A stretch of 64,000 nt of DNA. Source: Pelagicoccus sp. SDUM812002 (GTDB lineage Bacteria; Verrucomicrobiota; Verrucomicrobiia; Opitutales; Opitutaceae). The notes beneath the pieces are model-generated. The model was not told the DNA's origin. It saw nothing but the letters and a program-made list of their open reading frames with translations, and searched no databases. Shown here piece by piece: positions 53,728 to 63,529 of this stretch (positions within the stretch are counted from its first letter, which is position 1; each line of letters begins with the position of its first letter). Location of the stretch: NCBI RefSeq assembly GCF_031127835.1, contig NZ_JARXHX010000003.1, positions 248,001 to 312,000 of the forward strand, in the 5' to 3' direction. A program made the translations under genes and the position numbers.

Positions 53728-54792
53728 ATGCACGACATCAGGCCGCGTACGATAGCCTAGAACTGAGAAGATATCCGGACTGCGACGTTCGAGAAGAGCT
53801 TGTGCTTCGTGGTGATTAAAGGCAACGATACCCCTCGCCACCTCCTGGTCGCCTACGCTGATACTCACGATATCACCACGGTCAAACTCACCCGTCACCT
53901 TAAGTAGATCCTCTGGGAAAAGACTTCGTCCCTCCCTCAATCCTGATAGCGACTTCTGGCGAACCTCTAGAAATCCGCGGATATCAAGGCTCGTGGCAAT
54001 CCAAAGGTGTCGAGCGCTCTCGGGCGTGATATCGGACTCGATTATGGTGTGTACTCGCGAACCATCAATCGCATCTACCACGGGGTTCACACAGCTGCCA
54101 CTTGTGATGTGCGTACGACACCCCGAAGCGAGGGCGATTTCCGCGGCTTGCAGCTTGGTAATCATCCCGCCCGTGCCCGCTCCAGAAGCACCGCCAGCGA
54201 GAGAGAAAACACTTTCGTCCAAGTGATCGACCCTCTCGACGATCCGTCCCTCTTTATCAAGAAGGCCTCCTACGTTCGTCAAAATAACTAAATCGTCTGC
54301 TTCCACCAAGTGGCAAACCTTCGCCGCGAGGCGGTCGTTATCGCCCACTCTCAGGTGCTTAGTCGCAACCGTATCGTTTTCGTTTACGATCGGCACGATC
54401 CCCTGCTTCAGCAATTCTTCCAGCGTGTCTTCTGCATTCACAAAACGCTTCCGATCATCGAAATCGGAACGAGTGATCAAAATCTGGGCGATGCGCATGT
54501 CGTGTTCCGAGGCGAAGTTTTGATACGCGGCCATCAAGGCCGGTTGTCCCAGAGCAGCTGCAGCCTGTTTCTGAGGCAAGGTCAGGCTCTCCTCCGGAGT
54601 CCTCGCGCCATAGCGTCGTCCCAAAGCAACCGAGCCCGAGGAGACCAAAACCACTTGGAAATTTCGCGCGCGCAGACTCACCACGTCATTCATGAGGTGA
54701 TAGAGGAAATCCATGCGCAGTTTTCCCGTTTCGTCGCTCACGAGCAAACTGGACCCTATCTTAATGACAATTGTTCTGTCTCTTGCTTCCAT
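53704..54792 (-). CDS. proB: glutamate 5-kinase with PUA domain
   Basis: First enzyme of proline synthesis: phosphorylates glutamate. Amino-acid-kinase domain 1-255 with VIKIGSSLLVSD, VSSGSVALGRR, NENDTVATKH and GTGGMITKLQAAEIALASG; PUA domain about 275-355. Length 362 fits E. coli ProB. proA is not adjacent. Proline is itself an osmolyte, which fits the antiporter and solute genes nearby. Confidence 0.95.
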   Translation of the reverse strand: MEARDRTIVIKIGSSLLVSDETGKLRMDFLYHLMNDVVSLRARNFQVVLVSSGSVALGRRYGARTPEESLTLPQKQAAAALGQPALMAAYQNFASEHDMRIAQILITRSDFDDRKRFVNAEDTLEELLKQGIVPIVNENDTVATKHLRVGDNDRLAAKVCHLVEADDLVILTNVGGLLDKEGRIVERVDHLDESVFSLAGGASGAGTGGMITKLQAAEIALASGCRTHITSGSCVNPVVDAIDGSRVHTIIESDITPESARHLWIATSLDIRGFLEVRQKSLSGLREGRSLFPEDLLKVTGEFDRGDIVSISVGDQEVARGIVAFNHHEAQALLERRSPDIFSVLGYRTRPDVVHKNDFAFV

Positions 54793-55317
54793 CAGATTTC
54801 GTCGTTAACTAGAGCTCAAAAGTCACGGTTAGTTGGGCGTTAGCAGAATACGGCCGCATTTTTGTGCACACTGAATCGGAGTTTTCTTTTAAATACAAAA
54901 CGATGATGTTCTTGAGTTTATGGACAATAATTGGGCCCACCTTAGACCTAAGCTGGGCAGTAAAGCCACCCAGTACGTGCAATCTCCGAAATTTGTCAAA
55001 ACAACGATTCGGGAACCAGATCCTAGTCCTGAGCGAAACGAAACTAAAGTATCCTAAGATTTGATACACCGACATGTAATGTTTTCGTAATTCATTTCTC
55101 ACTACAAAATCCGAGAACATAGGTTTCCAGGCTCCACGCACCTTTCAGGTTCATCACCCGGTGCCAGGCAGCAAAGCATGACTACCTCGACAGCGATGTC
55201 GACCGAATAGGCTACTGCAGGGCTTGAAAGGCCCCACACTTGGTTTTTTTCCCAGATCTAAGATTCAAAAACAAAAAAGCCGGTTCCTCGCGGAACCGGC
55301 TTCAGAAAGTCAGAGAG
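54793..55317. other. 525-base intergenic region
   Basis: Only one feature is evident: the tRNA terminator at 55272-55302. The rest is AT-richer than its surroundings and has no frame with protein-like composition or Shine-Dalgarno support. Confidence 0.6.
55272..55302 (-). terminator. tRNA terminator
   Basis: Minus-strand arms AAGCCGGTTCC / GGAACCGGCTT around a short loop, followed by TTTTTTG. About 20 bases after the tRNA CCA end. Confidence 0.92.
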
Positions 55318-55392
<75 letters not shown>

Positions 55393-55532
55393 ATCTCTCA
55401 GAAAGAGATGGAAAACCTGCTGCTCAACAGGGGCAAGTCAAGTCTCTATTGAACACTTTTCCGGTAATTTTGCTCGTCAGCTGAACGTCGACAATCGATG
55501 GGAATCGCCACTATCTTCCGTGATTCGAGCTT

Positions 55533-56495
55533 CTACAGATCGCTGTAAATCCATCTCAACGCCTCTGGCAAAAGAGCTCCAGCATGGTCGTCGTTATGCA
55601 CGCCATCCGTCCAAACTGCTTCGACCTCGTAACGAGGGCCTTCGATACCCCTCCTGTCCGCCTTGGCATTCGCATAGTCTAGGGCTGCGAGCATTTGCTG
55701 GTTTGCCAAAAACCAGTTTCCCCATTCGTTGTCCAAGTCTTGGTGCCCATCCTGAAGGAACATACGGATTGGACGAATCGGTTCCCTGCGAATTAAGGCG
55801 GGATAGTCTTGGCCACCTAAGCGAGGTGGATTTTCGTTCGGGCGAAATCCTATGGAGACATAGCTTCCAATGAAGCTCAAAACCTTCCCAAACGCATCCG
55901 GACGATACCAGGCAACTGTGAAAGCGCAAATAGCCCCGCTACTCGTGCCGCCTATGCACCGCAAATCCGGGTCCTCGCTCAAGTTGTAGGACTTACCCAC
56001 TTCAGGCAGCATCTCATCAAGCAAAAAGCGCGAGTAGCGATCATCCATAGCATCGTATTCAGGCGCTCGATGGTTCGGATTTCCCCAGCCGAGATCGTCT
56101 GGATAATGTTCCGATAGGTTTCCAGGAGTGATAAAGATACCAATGGTCACCGGCATCTCGCCTTTACCGATAAGGTTCTCCATCACCTGCGGCACCCGCA
56201 GAACCCCTTCGGGATGTGTCGCCCGTTGGCCGTCGTGAAATACTAGCACACCCGCCGGAGTGCTCGCTTCGTACTGTGCTGGAACGAAAAGCCAATAGCG
56301 CCGCACTGTCCCCTCGATAATTTTACTGTGAAATTCGAAAGGACCTAAAAATTCACCTTTCGGAATTCCTTCTTGTGGCAGATGGTCTTGCGAAAGTCCC
56401 TCCGATGGGGTTCGTATTTCCAGATTCCTCGCTTCAAATGATGTAGTTACAAATAGGATACAAATAAAGGATAACGCTGTTCTCATAATTGACAT
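55533..56495 (-). CDS. enterochelin-esterase-like alpha/beta hydrolase
   Basis: A 320-residue predicted exported esterase: signal at 1-21, then VRRYWLFVPAQYEASTPAGV and GVLVFHDGQRA, the nucleophile elbow IGGTSSGAICAFTVAWYRPD (Ser in GTSSG), and a C-terminal GVHNDDHAGALLPEALRW with the likely catalytic His. It resembles the Fes/esterase D family. Located downstream (about 80 bases) of the DUF1552 gene on the same strand, so it may be part of that secreted set. Substrate unknown. Confidence 0.78.
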   Translation of the reverse strand: MSIMRTALSFICILFVTTSFEARNLEIRTPSEGLSQDHLPQEGIPKGEFLGPFEFHSKIIEGTVRRYWLFVPAQYEASTPAGVLVFHDGQRATHPEGVLRVPQVMENLIGKGEMPVTIGIFITPGNLSEHYPDDLGWGNPNHRAPEYDAMDDRYSRFLLDEMLPEVGKSYNLSEDPDLRCIGGTSSGAICAFTVAWYRPDAFGKVLSFIGSYVSIGFRPNENPPRLGGQDYPALIRREPIRPIRMFLQDGHQDLDNEWGNWFLANQQMLAALDYANAKADRRGIEGPRYEVEAVWTDGVHNDDHAGALLPEALRWIYSDL

Positions 56496-56576
56496 TCGGA
56501 TACGAGCGACGACGCGGCCGCCTCTCTCAAACTAATTTCGGGGTTTCTTGTAAAAGCTCTGCTGATCGTGAATAGA

Positions 56577-57956
56577 CTAGACGTTCCCTAACCGAGCGGT
56601 GGAGTCTCCGAAACGATCTAGCGACGGAACACCTACCTGATCAGCAAGAGTCAAAAAGAGGTTACTCATCGGCTTCGCCCCGTGCTTAACGTAGCGACCA
56701 GTGTTCAGCACACCTCCGCCCGCTCCTGCAAGGATCACCGGCAGATTATCGTGGCTATGAATATTTCCATCCGCATTTCCGCTGCCATAGACGATGCGCG
56801 AATTGTGCAGGATCGAATTTCCATCTACGTCCTTCTCTGAATCCAAACGATCAAGAAAAGAAGCAAAACGTTCAACATACCAACGATCAATCGCGGCCAC
56901 CTTATTCACTCGCTCAGCATTGTTCTGGTGGTGAGAAAGGTCGTGGTGTCCCTCACTAATGCCCATGTGGCTGAAGGAGCGGTTGTCGCCGTCGTGCCCG
57001 AGCACAAAGGTTGCGATACGAGTCGAATCCGTTTTGAAGGCGAGCAACATCATGTCATACATCAAATCGACGTATTCCGCGTGATTCTCCGGTATACCAG
57101 ACGGCGTCGGCATTTTGGGATCTATGTTTGGGCCAAACTGTTCCGCTTTTTGGATACGCGCCTCAACGTCACGAACGCCTGTGAGGTACTGGTCTAGCTT
57201 ATCACGATCATCGACTCCAAGTCTAGATTTCATGCGGCGTGCATCGTCCATCACGAAATCCAATATCGAGCGCCGGCCCATCATGCGGCGCTTGGCGTTA
57301 TCGGCTCGCTCTCCGTGGGGGCCTGCCCCGAACATCCGTTCAAAGACGAGTCGTGGATTCGATTCCGGCGTCATTGGCGTATGCTCGTCCTGCCAAGAAA
57401 TATTGTACTGGTAGGCACAAGAGTATCCAGAATCGCAATTCGAAGATTGCCGACGAGCGTCACAACTTAGTTCCAGGGAAGGGAACCTGGTGAGGTGCCC
57501 GACTTCGTTCGCCATGACTTGGTCGATAGAGATTCCTGCACGGACGTCGGTCGCGCTCTTATTCAGGCGAACCCCAGTGAGGTAAACACCATTTCCGCGA
57601 GCGTGATCACCTCCCCCATCCTTGCCCGGATTCGCATTTTCATGGTCGAGTCCAGAAATGACCTGTAAATTTTGACGCTGTTCCTGGAGGGGCTGGAGGG
57701 TTTCTTTGAATAAAAAGTCGCGACCTACTTCCTCCGGCCACCAACGCGAAGGAATAGCTCCATTGGGGAACATCACAAATGCCGTTCGCAGGGGAGCACC
57801 TGTACTCGTAGTGGCGGCTTCGAGGGCTGAGCCAGCTGCGAGCAATTGGCTCGGCATCAAGGAGTGAAGAGCTGGCAACGCGACGCATGCGCCGATGCCC
57901 TTGAGAAAATTTCTTCGACTTACTGAATCTTCCGAGAGGTAACGTTTTCTTTTCAT
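56577..57956 (-). CDS. DUF1552 exported protein
   Basis: A 459-residue protein with a Tat-type signal (SRRNFLKGIGACVALPALHSL). The body fits DUF1552: FVMFPNGAIPSRWWPEE, SGLDHENANPGKDGGGDHARGNG, FVLGHDGDNRSFSHMGISEG and SRIVYGSGNADGNIHSHDNLPVILAGAG. The family occurs with DUF1587/1592 proteins, mainly in Planctomycetes and Verrucomicrobia; its biochemical role is unknown. It begins 11 bases after the upstream 841-residue gene stops. Confidence 0.92.
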   Translation of the reverse strand: MKRKRYLSEDSVSRRNFLKGIGACVALPALHSLMPSQLLAAGSALEAATTSTGAPLRTAFVMFPNGAIPSRWWPEEVGRDFLFKETLQPLQEQRQNLQVISGLDHENANPGKDGGGDHARGNGVYLTGVRLNKSATDVRAGISIDQVMANEVGHLTRFPSLELSCDARRQSSNCDSGYSCAYQYNISWQDEHTPMTPESNPRLVFERMFGAGPHGERADNAKRRMMGRRSILDFVMDDARRMKSRLGVDDRDKLDQYLTGVRDVEARIQKAEQFGPNIDPKMPTPSGIPENHAEYVDLMYDMMLLAFKTDSTRIATFVLGHDGDNRSFSHMGISEGHHDLSHHQNNAERVNKVAAIDRWYVERFASFLDRLDSEKDVDGNSILHNSRIVYGSGNADGNIHSHDNLPVILAGAGGGVLNTGRYVKHGAKPMSNLFLTLADQVGVPSLDRFGDSTARLGNV

Positions 57957-57967
57957 AGCAGCATTGG

Positions 57968-60493
57968 TTAACGTTCAACAAGCGAGCTTGCATCGTGCAT
58001 GGGTGTGACCCGGCGTTTTTGGAAAGGAGCGGATTCGATTATACCATAAATGAGAGCAGATGGCTTTCCGCCTGATTCGCGTAGGCGATCCACTAAGCGA
58101 TCAACTGTCTCGACATCGTAGTAGTCGAGCCCGCGGCCCAGCGCATAAGTCATGAGCTTCTCTGTGAAACAGTAGTAGAAGTCGTCACGACGCTCGGTAA
58201 CAAGTATCTCCTTCAACTCGTTTATGTTGGAAAAACGCTCTCCCGTGATCAGCTGGCCCTCCGGCTCTATCGGCATGTCCATTTCCGATTCGCGCCAACG
58301 CCCCATGGCATTGAAGTTCTCCAACGCTAGACCGAGCGGGTCCATACGGTTATGGCAGGAGCGACAGGTCTGTTTTTCCGCGTGGAGGGCGAGAGTTTCC
58401 CTCAGAGAGAGCTCCTTGAGTTCGTCAGGACTCGCCGCATCTTCAAGCGAGGGAATGTTTGGCGGCGGCGGCGGAGGAGGCGTTCCCAAAATGTTATCGA
58501 GGATAAAAACGCCCCGCTTGACTGGCGAAGTCCGCGTAGGATTGGAAGTGACCGCAAGCACTGTCCCCTGAGTCAAAACACCTCCCCGGACGCTGCCGGA
58601 CGGCAAATCGAAGCGTCGCATATGCTCTCCACTGACGCCGTCGATTCCGTAGTGCTCTGCAAGCTCCTCGTTCAAATAGGTATAGTCGCTCTTGAGGAGC
58701 TCTAGGATGCTGCGATCTTCTTGTAATATATATTCAAATACACTCTCACTTTCTTCTAACATCGCTTCCCTCAAATCCTTTCCGAGCTCCGGTTTGGGTA
58801 TTCGAAAGGCCGCACGATACACGACTCGCGCCCGATTGATCTCAGCAATATCCTCTTCAGTGCGATCAGAGATGCGAATGTCTCGGATTCTGTCGAAAGT
58901 TGCTCGAGCTTCCTCCAATTCGGGGTCTGGATTCTCGCGTAACCACACCGCAAACTCACTGATGGGTACCGATCCGATATCTCTCCCCTGAAGCCACTGT
59001 CCCACAAAATTCTCAACGAGGGCGGACGCGTTGGGATGGTCCAGCATCCGAACGATCTGCTCCCTGAGTCGAGAACGTAACTGCCCGCGTTCCGCGAGCT
59101 CGAGAAGCGTATCGTCCGGCATGGTCGACCAGAGGAAATACGAGAGCCTCGAGGCCAAGGCCCACTCGTCTACCAGGGCGGCATCACCTTCGAGCGACTC
59201 TCCCATTACGCCTTCCTCACGAAACAGAAAACGCGGCGAGGCCAAAATCGCTGCATAGGCCTGGGCAAAACCAGATTCGAATGTGGCTCCGTCCTCAGTG
59301 CCTGAATACATCGCCAGAGAAACCAAGCGATCTAGCGTATTTTCGTCAACGGGACGTCGGAAGGCGCGAGTAGCCGCTACCTCGAGCAACTCCCGAACAT
59401 ACGCTTGTTGCGCCGCCTCGCCGTCAGGAACGGGTCGCGGAAAAAACTTCCGGTAATCTCTCGGCTCCACAAAGTGTTCCTGTGCGAAAGGTCCTTTGAC
59501 GCTTACCGAATTCAAACGAAACCGTAGATCTCGAACCTGCTCTTCGGAGGGCGTTAAAGGCTCAATCTCGACGGTGAAACGGTGAACCCCTTTTTCCCAA
59601 TTTCGCTTCTGTGTAAAAGAGTAAGCCTGCCAGCCTTCCCGGACGAATTCCCTCCGCAAGACTACTTCGTCGTCCAATTTTAGCGTCAAACGGCAACGGT
59701 TCTGGTCGAAAACGTTGTCCACATAGGTCTCGATCGCCATCAGGTCCCAAACCACTTCGTACGTTCCTGGAATTTCAATCATCTGTTCCGCTGTAACCGT
59801 CAACGGCTCGTAATAGGAAAGATCTCTAATCCATGACCCTTTGGTAGGGACGGGAAATCCAGCTTCGACGAAATCGCGACCCGGCAATTCTAATTCTGCT
59901 ACAACTCTGGATTGAGTCGGGATGGTGGCAGCCACGATTTTCTGAGCCGCATCCAAGTACTTCTCCAAGAGCATGGGCGAAATGGTTAGTACCTCGGCTA
60001 AGTTGTCGAAACCATGCCCGGTATCGTCACCCGGAAACTCGGCCGAGGTATCGAAGTCGTAGTCCAAAAGATCTTTGATCGTATTTCGGTATTCAACTCG
60101 ATTGAGCCGACGTAGCACCTGACGTCCAGGATCCGGATTTGTTGGGTTGATCTCAAAAACTTTGGCCTTGATCCAATCTAGAATTTCGGCGCGCTCCTCT
60201 TCACTTGGCTGCAGCTCGTCGGAAGGAGGCATCAGTCCGCTCCTCAAATTTTTAAGAGCCCTCAACCAAAGTCCATGATCCTTGAGCTCCATCGCATCAT
60301 CGAACTCATCAAGAACGACTCCACCTTTATCGCTGCCGTAACCATGGCAGTCATAGCAGTAGATATCGAGAACAGGTTGGACCTCGTCGGAGAACTCTTT
60401 GAAAAAGTCCTCTGCTTCAGCAAAAAATGGGATTGCGGTGACCCAAGCGACATAGGCTGCAGCGACAGGGAGACACTGTGAAAAACGGAGCAT
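57968..60493 (-). CDS. exported multi-DUF cytochrome-c-like protein (DUF1587/1592/1588/1585)
   Basis: An 841-residue secreted protein typical of PVC bacteria. A signal peptide precedes a haem-binding CYDCHGYGSDKGG motif (about residue 50), then DUF1587 (RRLNRVEYRNTIKDLLDYDF), a carbohydrate-binding-like middle (~200-330), DUF1592 and DUF1588 (VKRGVFILDNILGTPPPPPPPNIPS, TCRSCHNRMDPLGLALENFN) and DUF1585 at the end. Two CxxCH sites suggest redox activity. First gene of the set DUF-cytochrome, DUF1552, esterase. Confidence 0.92.
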   Translation of the reverse strand: MLRFSQCLPVAAAYVAWVTAIPFFAEAEDFFKEFSDEVQPVLDIYCYDCHGYGSDKGGVVLDEFDDAMELKDHGLWLRALKNLRSGLMPPSDELQPSEEERAEILDWIKAKVFEINPTNPDPGRQVLRRLNRVEYRNTIKDLLDYDFDTSAEFPGDDTGHGFDNLAEVLTISPMLLEKYLDAAQKIVAATIPTQSRVVAELELPGRDFVEAGFPVPTKGSWIRDLSYYEPLTVTAEQMIEIPGTYEVVWDLMAIETYVDNVFDQNRCRLTLKLDDEVVLRREFVREGWQAYSFTQKRNWEKGVHRFTVEIEPLTPSEEQVRDLRFRLNSVSVKGPFAQEHFVEPRDYRKFFPRPVPDGEAAQQAYVRELLEVAATRAFRRPVDENTLDRLVSLAMYSGTEDGATFESGFAQAYAAILASPRFLFREEGVMGESLEGDAALVDEWALASRLSYFLWSTMPDDTLLELAERGQLRSRLREQIVRMLDHPNASALVENFVGQWLQGRDIGSVPISEFAVWLRENPDPELEEARATFDRIRDIRISDRTEEDIAEINRARVVYRAAFRIPKPELGKDLREAMLEESESVFEYILQEDRSILELLKSDYTYLNEELAEHYGIDGVSGEHMRRFDLPSGSVRGGVLTQGTVLAVTSNPTRTSPVKRGVFILDNILGTPPPPPPPNIPSLEDAASPDELKELSLRETLALHAEKQTCRSCHNRMDPLGLALENFNAMGRWRESEMDMPIEPEGQLITGERFSNINELKEILVTERRDDFYYCFTEKLMTYALGRGLDYYDVETVDRLVDRLRESGGKPSALIYGIIESAPFQKRRVTPMHDASSLVER

Positions 60494-60974
60494 AGTTAGA
60501 GTATTTGGGGTACGAATACGGCGTGTCGGATAAGCCTAAAACCGAGAGTGACTTTACTCCATCGGCTCAAAACTGAACTACGACACCGTGATGTTGGAAG
60601 AATGTACGCTGAAAGACGATTAGATGGCAACATCGAGCGGATTAGAGCGGCTGCTTTCTCCACTCTAACTTAATACTAAACGAGACGTCTAGCGAATGCA
60701 GCTCGCACCCCTCAATTCCACATTTCTCACTGCCAACAGCAAAGGCGTCGGTTTGGGGAGAAATTTCACTAGCAATAACCCTGACGGCCTTGGTTTCTTA
60801 ACAGACGAATTACAAACGAGGTCAAAGCGTTAACTAAAATTTGCACCCAAACTTCAAACGAATGTGAATACTTCGCCTGCAGCTTGATGTGAGGACTTAT
60901 CCTTATACCTTACATTTAACCAAGACCGATACCGAGGCCCAGACAGCCTAGACCACCACAGAATTCTACATCAT
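60494..60974. other. 480-base divergent promoter region
   Basis: Between the divergent cytochrome and NarL-type regulator genes. I see no coding frame or clear RNA gene; it probably holds both promoters and leaders. Confidence 0.6.
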
Positions 60975-61622
60975 ATGAAACGACTATACATAGTTGATGA
61001 CCTCACTACCGTAAGGCAGATGCTCGCAGACGTGCTCGAACGTCATAACTACGAGATCATCGGTGACAGCGGAAACGGCCAAGACGCTCTTAAGGAAATC
61101 ATGGAGCTCAAGCCAGACATCGTCATCGTCGACGCTCGTCTTCCGGGACTCAACGGACTAGAGATCGTCCGCCGCCTCAACCGCCAACTGCCGGACACAC
61201 GCTTCCTTGTGTTTTCGGCATACCAGAACCCATCTATCGTAAAAGATATGTTGGAAGCTGGGGCTCATGGCTTCATAGAGAAAACCGCGAATCTCCGCGA
61301 ATTCATCAATGGTCTCGGAATAGTCGCCGAGGGTGGCACGTTCTTCGGACCAAACGTGGCCGAGCTCATCCGCACGGTGGTCGCCAACCCGGGCAACGTC
61401 CAACGCTCGAAAGATTCTCTGACCGAGCGAGAAAGGGAGGTCCTACAAATGATCGCCGAGGGACACAGCACCAAAGACATAGCCCTTAAGCTGGGCCTCA
61501 GCATCAAGACTGTGGACAACCATCGCACAAATATGATGCGGAAACTCGATCTCCACAACGTCGCCAGCATTACTCGCTACGCGATGCAAAACGGCCTGAT
61601 CGACCTCGAGCCGGTAATTTAA
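60975..61622 (+). CDS. NarL/FixJ-family response regulator
   Basis: A 215-residue two-domain regulator: receiver 1-120 with phosphoacceptor Asp53 (DIVIVDARLPGLNGLEIV) and a LuxR-type HTH (LTEREREVLQMIAEGHSTKDIALKLGLSIKTVDNHRTNMMRKL). No kinase gene is adjacent, so it is an orphan here. It ends at a strong terminator. Confidence 0.93.
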   Translation: MKRLYIVDDLTTVRQMLADVLERHNYEIIGDSGNGQDALKEIMELKPDIVIVDARLPGLNGLEIVRRLNRQLPDTRFLVFSAYQNPSIVKDMLEAGAHGFIEKTANLREFINGLGIVAEGGTFFGPNVAELIRTVVANPGNVQRSKDSLTEREREVLQMIAEGHSTKDIALKLGLSIKTVDNHRTNMMRKLDLHNVASITRYAMQNGLIDLEPVI

Positions 61623-61655
61623 GCACCGTTCGCGATACTCTTTTCAATTTTGCAG

Positions 61656-61688
61656 GATGGAGGGCCCCGGGCCTTCCATCTTTTTTTC
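61656..61688 (+). terminator. terminator after NarL-type regulator
   Basis: GATGGAGGGCC ... GGCCTTCCATC hairpin (61656-61680) with one mismatch, then seven T's. Confidence 0.9.
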
Positions 61689-61710
61689 GCAATTTGCCCC
61701 GACGGCTAGG

Positions 61711-62556
61711 CTAGTCCAGCGAATTGGCGAAGCGTTCAGCGAGCAATTCGATTAGCAAGGGACTTTGCCCAACCAGCGGCGCTGACAATACGACGCCACC
61801 GTTGCTCACGAACTCGGAGTTCGCCACAATTTGGTCGATATCACCGCCCTCTCCTGCGTGCCGCCCCGGCGAAAAGAAAAGGTAGCTTAAAACGATCCGT
61901 TTCCAACTTTTCTCCAATGCCATAGATAAAGCTGACTCAAGCAGCGGCTCGTTGAAGTCATACTCATCTCCTTCCCGCCGTTCCATCGAAGCTGCAATCA
62001 CCCCAGCGACACGCCCCTCCAGACGAGATCGCAGCGACTCCGCTACCCTGTCTCGACAACGAGCCACCACCTCCAAAGGACTTCCGTGGTCGACTAAGAC
62101 GACGCCGCAGTCCCGAGGTCCTACCGTATTCACTTTTTGAATAAGTAGTTCCTCCAAAATTCGAGCAACCGTTTCTTCCCCCTTGGAGGCGGGGTCTAGC
62201 AACGTCTTGGCCACCTGCACCGAGGCGTCCGCAATCCCTAAGCTCGCTAGAATTTCGCTCGTCACTTTCGGTAAATAATCGGCGATCGCCGAACTCGGAC
62301 CAAAAAACAAAGGAACAACTCGGAACCGTGAAACACCCTCCTCTAGTTGATTTATCAAGAAACGCCTCCAAGTCTCGGCTTGCAACCCGTTCAACTTCTC
62401 TGCGGGAATCTTGCTGGAGTGCAGCAAGGACACCGGATGCACCTTTTCACCGAGGACACGCTCCAGATTTCTAGCGATTGCCCTGAGGCTAAAAACCGCC
62501 TCTGGACGCAGAGATCCGTTATCCAGTAAAACAATACACTCTTCCCTCGCTTCCAT
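61711..62556 (-). CDS. CbiX/SirB-like chelatase-family protein
   Basis: A 281-residue protein with two tandem alpha/beta halves, each starting with a chelatase-like strand: IVLLDNGSLRPEAVFSLRAI and GVVLVDHGSPLEVVARCRD. The second half keeps a His in VDHGS and SYLFFSPGRHAGEGGD, the pattern of CbiX/SirB cobalt or iron insertion enzymes; the first has Asn in place of that His. Hence it may be an inactivated plus active pair. No other sirohaem or cobalamin genes are nearby. Confidence 0.8.
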   Translation of the reverse strand: MEAREECIVLLDNGSLRPEAVFSLRAIARNLERVLGEKVHPVSLLHSSKIPAEKLNGLQAETWRRFLINQLEEGVSRFRVVPLFFGPSSAIADYLPKVTSEILASLGIADASVQVAKTLLDPASKGEETVARILEELLIQKVNTVGPRDCGVVLVDHGSPLEVVARCRDRVAESLRSRLEGRVAGVIAASMERREGDEYDFNEPLLESALSMALEKSWKRIVLSYLFFSPGRHAGEGGDIDQIVANSEFVSNGGVVLSAPLVGQSPLLIELLAERFANSLD

Positions 62557-62649
62557 AAGTCAAAATCACCTTAAACTCTTGCCAGTAAATTCTTGCCGAA
62601 CTTTGGCGAATACCGATAGTCCATTAATACGAAGACCAAGCCCTCCATC

Positions 62650-63225
62650 ATGTTCAAGAAAATCGTCCTTATCGCCACCGCATCCCTGATCGCAATCGCA
62701 TTCTCCGGCTGTTCCAAGAAACCACGCCGTCCAAACCCTCTCGATACCGTGATGGGGCAAGGATACGACTCCGGAAACTCCGGCATCGATGACGGTTTCA
62801 ATCCTATCGGTCTCGAAGGAGACGGTGCAATGCTAGAGACACGAGCTGACTGGGGAGGCGACATCCAAGCCCTTGTAGACAACGCGGATCGCAGCATGTT
62901 CTCACCCGTCCTTTTCCAATTCGACTCCTCTGCCATCGCTCCTACACAACGCGCGACCCTCGAATCGGCTGCGAATTTCCTGAGAAACAATCCAACCGCA
63001 AACCTCATCCTGGAGGGACACTGCGACTGGCGGGGCACTCAAGAATACAATCTGGCTCTTGGAGATCGCCGTGCCAAAAGCGCCCTAGACTACCTGATCA
63101 CACTCGGCATCCAAGGCAATCGCCTCAAAACCCTTTCCCAAGGGGACTTGAAAGCGACTGAAGGCGCGAGTTCCGCTCAGATGACTCAGGAACGCAAAGT
63201 CGAGCTTCTGGTTATCCGCAACTAG
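62650..63225 (+). CDS. pal: Pal-like OmpA-domain lipoprotein
   Basis: A 191-residue outer-membrane lipoprotein: lipobox IAFSGCSK (Cys near residue 21) and a C-terminal OmpA domain (VLFQFDSSAIAPTQRATLES, NLILEGHCDWRGTQEYNLALGDRRAKSALDYL) that binds peptidoglycan. Part of the Tol-Pal system in other bacteria; the tol genes are not in this window. Ends at a terminator. Confidence 0.92.
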   Translation: MFKKIVLIATASLIAIAFSGCSKKPRRPNPLDTVMGQGYDSGNSGIDDGFNPIGLEGDGAMLETRADWGGDIQALVDNADRSMFSPVLFQFDSSAIAPTQRATLESAANFLRNNPTANLILEGHCDWRGTQEYNLALGDRRAKSALDYLITLGIQGNRLKTLSQGDLKATEGASSAQMTQERKVELLVIRN

Positions 63226-63249
63226 GATCAATACGCATGTAGATTTTCA

Positions 63250-63285
63250 AAAAAGGCCCTGCCGCACCTGCGGTAGGGCTTTTTG
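63250..63285 (+). terminator. terminator after pal
   Basis: AAAGGCCCTGCCGCA ... TGCGGTAGGGCTTTTT hairpin with a very short loop and a T-run, 25 bases after the pal stop. Confidence 0.92.
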
Positions 63286-63529
63286 CTGCCAAAACTTAAC
63301 AAGCCCTCAAGCTCATCTTATAAGCTTCATTCAGATTTGATTTCTGGCACGTCCATTGCTATTGCAGCACGACAATGGCTAGCGTCACTCACGCGTAACG
63401 CGAGAGCGGTATCTGGCTGTTGCTATTGCGCAAAAGTATGTGTTCATTCGCGGAAATCGGGAGTCGGTTGGAAATTCCCGTTCTGCAGAATCCAACACAC
63501 CAACCGGTACCAAATTAGAAGACAAACTC

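Noticed and set aside
54809-55141. 110-codon minus-strand frame between proB and the tRNA
   Set aside because: No Shine-Dalgarno, no family pattern, atypical composition; treated as non-coding.
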